5,353 nt of DNA from an archaeon (GTDB lineage Archaea; Thermoproteota; Nitrososphaeria; Nitrososphaerales; JACAEJ01). A program made the translations under genes and the position numbers. The stretch covers positions 1 through 5,353 of the forward strand of contig JACGUK010000064.1 in NCBI GenBank assembly GCA_024256265.1, in the 5' to 3' direction. The notes under the pieces are model-generated. The model was not told where the DNA came from. It did not search any database and saw only the letters and a list, made by a program, of their open reading frames with translations. This document shows positions 4,673 to 5,353 of this stretch, in pieces (position 1 is the stretch's first letter; each line of letters opens with the position of its first letter).

Positions 4673-5352
4673 CACTTGAGATGTACCCATCCCCTTCTTT
4701 CTATTTCAGTTTCTTTCTCATCAAGAAATAGGCGAACTTTTGGATAATCACTTGTAACCTTCCCTATTGCTATTATTCTTTCTCCTATTCTTTTCGCTAA
4801 TCTTTGAGCTTTATTCAACTTATCTTTTGGAATAGTGGCAACTATTTCGTATTCTTCACCGCCATAAAGGACTAGATCATTTAAACTCAGATTGTTCATC
4901 TTAGCAAATTTCTTAACATCATCTGTAGTAGGCAGATCATCTATCTCTATCCCGACTTTACTATGTTTAGCTATTTCGTAGAGGGAGAGGGCTAGACCAT
5001 CGCTAGAGTCTATGGATGATGAAATGAGATTGTTCTTTGCTAAAGCTACTCCTAATCTTAGCCTTGGATTGGGCATTACAACTGCTGAAATGGCTTTCTT
5101 CCTGAATTCAGGCTCAGCCTTTAGACCATTAAGCATTATCTTCAATCCAGAAGAGGAGTAGCCAAAAAATCCTGATGTTATAACTAAGTCTCCAGGCTTT
5201 GCTCCTTTCCTTTCCACTATCTTATCCGCGAATCCTATCATGCAGCAGTCTATTACAAGACCTTCTGCCTCATTCGTATCCCCTCCCAGAATCTCTATGC
5301 CAAATTCTTCTTTTGCCTCTTTGAATCCTTTTGCAAGCTCTCTAATTTCCCA
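4672..5352 (-). CDS. thiL: Thiamine-monophosphate kinase, N-terminus cut by window edge
   Basis: ThiL phosphorylates thiamine monophosphate to thiamine diphosphate with ATP and Mg2+, the last step of cofactor synthesis. The frame is open to the right edge (first whole codon at 5352) and gives 226 residues; the family has about 300-330, so roughly the first 80-100, with the first metal-binding acidic motifs, lie outside. An internal Met at 5241 is not the start, because upstream residues include the conserved GGDT (23-26 of the visible part). Further motifs: GAKPGD and the glycine/serine-rich SGFFGYSSSGL loop (about 50-70), NPRLRLG (95-101), IDSSDGL (114-120, metal/ATP site of AIRS-type kinases), GGEEYE (164-169), and the closing GW (221-222) near the C-terminus. 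All are as expected for an active enzyme. It is on the same strand as the small basic gene, 50 bases ahead of it. Confidence 0.92.
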   Translation of the reverse strand, partial: WEIRELAKGFKEAKEEFGIEILGGDTNEAEGLVIDCCMIGFADKIVERKGAKPGDLVITSGFFGYSSSGLKIMLNGLKAEPEFRKKAISAVVMPNPRLRLGVALAKNNLISSSIDSSDGLALSLYEIAKHSKVGIEIDDLPTTDDVKKFAKMNNLSLNDLVLYGGEEYEIVATIPKDKLNKAQRLAKRIGERIIAIGKVTSDYPKVRLFLDEKETEIERRGWVHLK

Positions 5353-5353
5353 T

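Noticed and set aside
1..5353. CRISPR array, insertion sequence or prophage
   Set aside because: No spaced direct repeats of CRISPR size, no transposase or integrase motifs and no terminal inverted repeats were seen.

Overview
The window looks like chromosomal DNA of an archaeon, probably from the Thermoproteota (Crenarchaeota/TACK-like) side. The lineage is an inference. The archaeal call rests on four observations: a tRNA-Arg gene with a bulge-helix intron next to the anticodon; TATA-like boxes about 24-27 bases ahead of transcript or gene starts, one of them placed for a leaderless mRNA; an AbrB/PIN toxin-antitoxin pair of archaeal type; and mutase and ThiL proteins with an archaeal look. 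The all-G/C acceptor stem of the tRNA would suit a thermophile, but that is weak evidence.

Layout, left to right. (1) 2-1855, plus: the C-terminal two thirds of a P2-like cation-pumping P-type ATPase, cut by the left edge. (2) 1931-2018, minus: tRNA-Arg(UCU) with encoded CCA, a 10-nt intron, its own TATA-like box and an oligo-T terminator. (3) 2019-2222: mostly non-coding, with a possible frameshifted winged-helix remnant. (4) 2200-2910, minus: an AbrB-type antitoxin followed by a PIN-domain toxin. The toxin has lost its normal C-terminus to a frameshift and carries a changed DTN motif. (5) 2911-3062: a divergent promoter region. (6) 3063-4442, plus: a complete phosphoglucosamine/phosphohexose mutase. 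(7) 4439-4621, minus: a 60-residue basic protein of unknown function. Its stop overlaps the mutase stop, and its promoter carries a 21-bp palindrome and four copies of ATATCTC. (8) 4672 to the right edge, minus: thiamine-monophosphate kinase (ThiL), missing its N-terminus.

The genes do not form one pathway. They are housekeeping functions (ion transport, amino-sugar phosphate metabolism, thiamine diphosphate synthesis, tRNA) with a decaying toxin-antitoxin module between them. Hand counts on a few lines put the ATPase at roughly 50-55% G+C, the vapBC and thiL genes in the mid-30s and the mutase in the low-to-mid 40s, so composition changes near the tRNA gene.

I see no clearly new multi-gene system. 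The most unusual items are the very short tRNA intron with its matching C33, the densely repeated operator of the small basic gene, and the damaged toxin.
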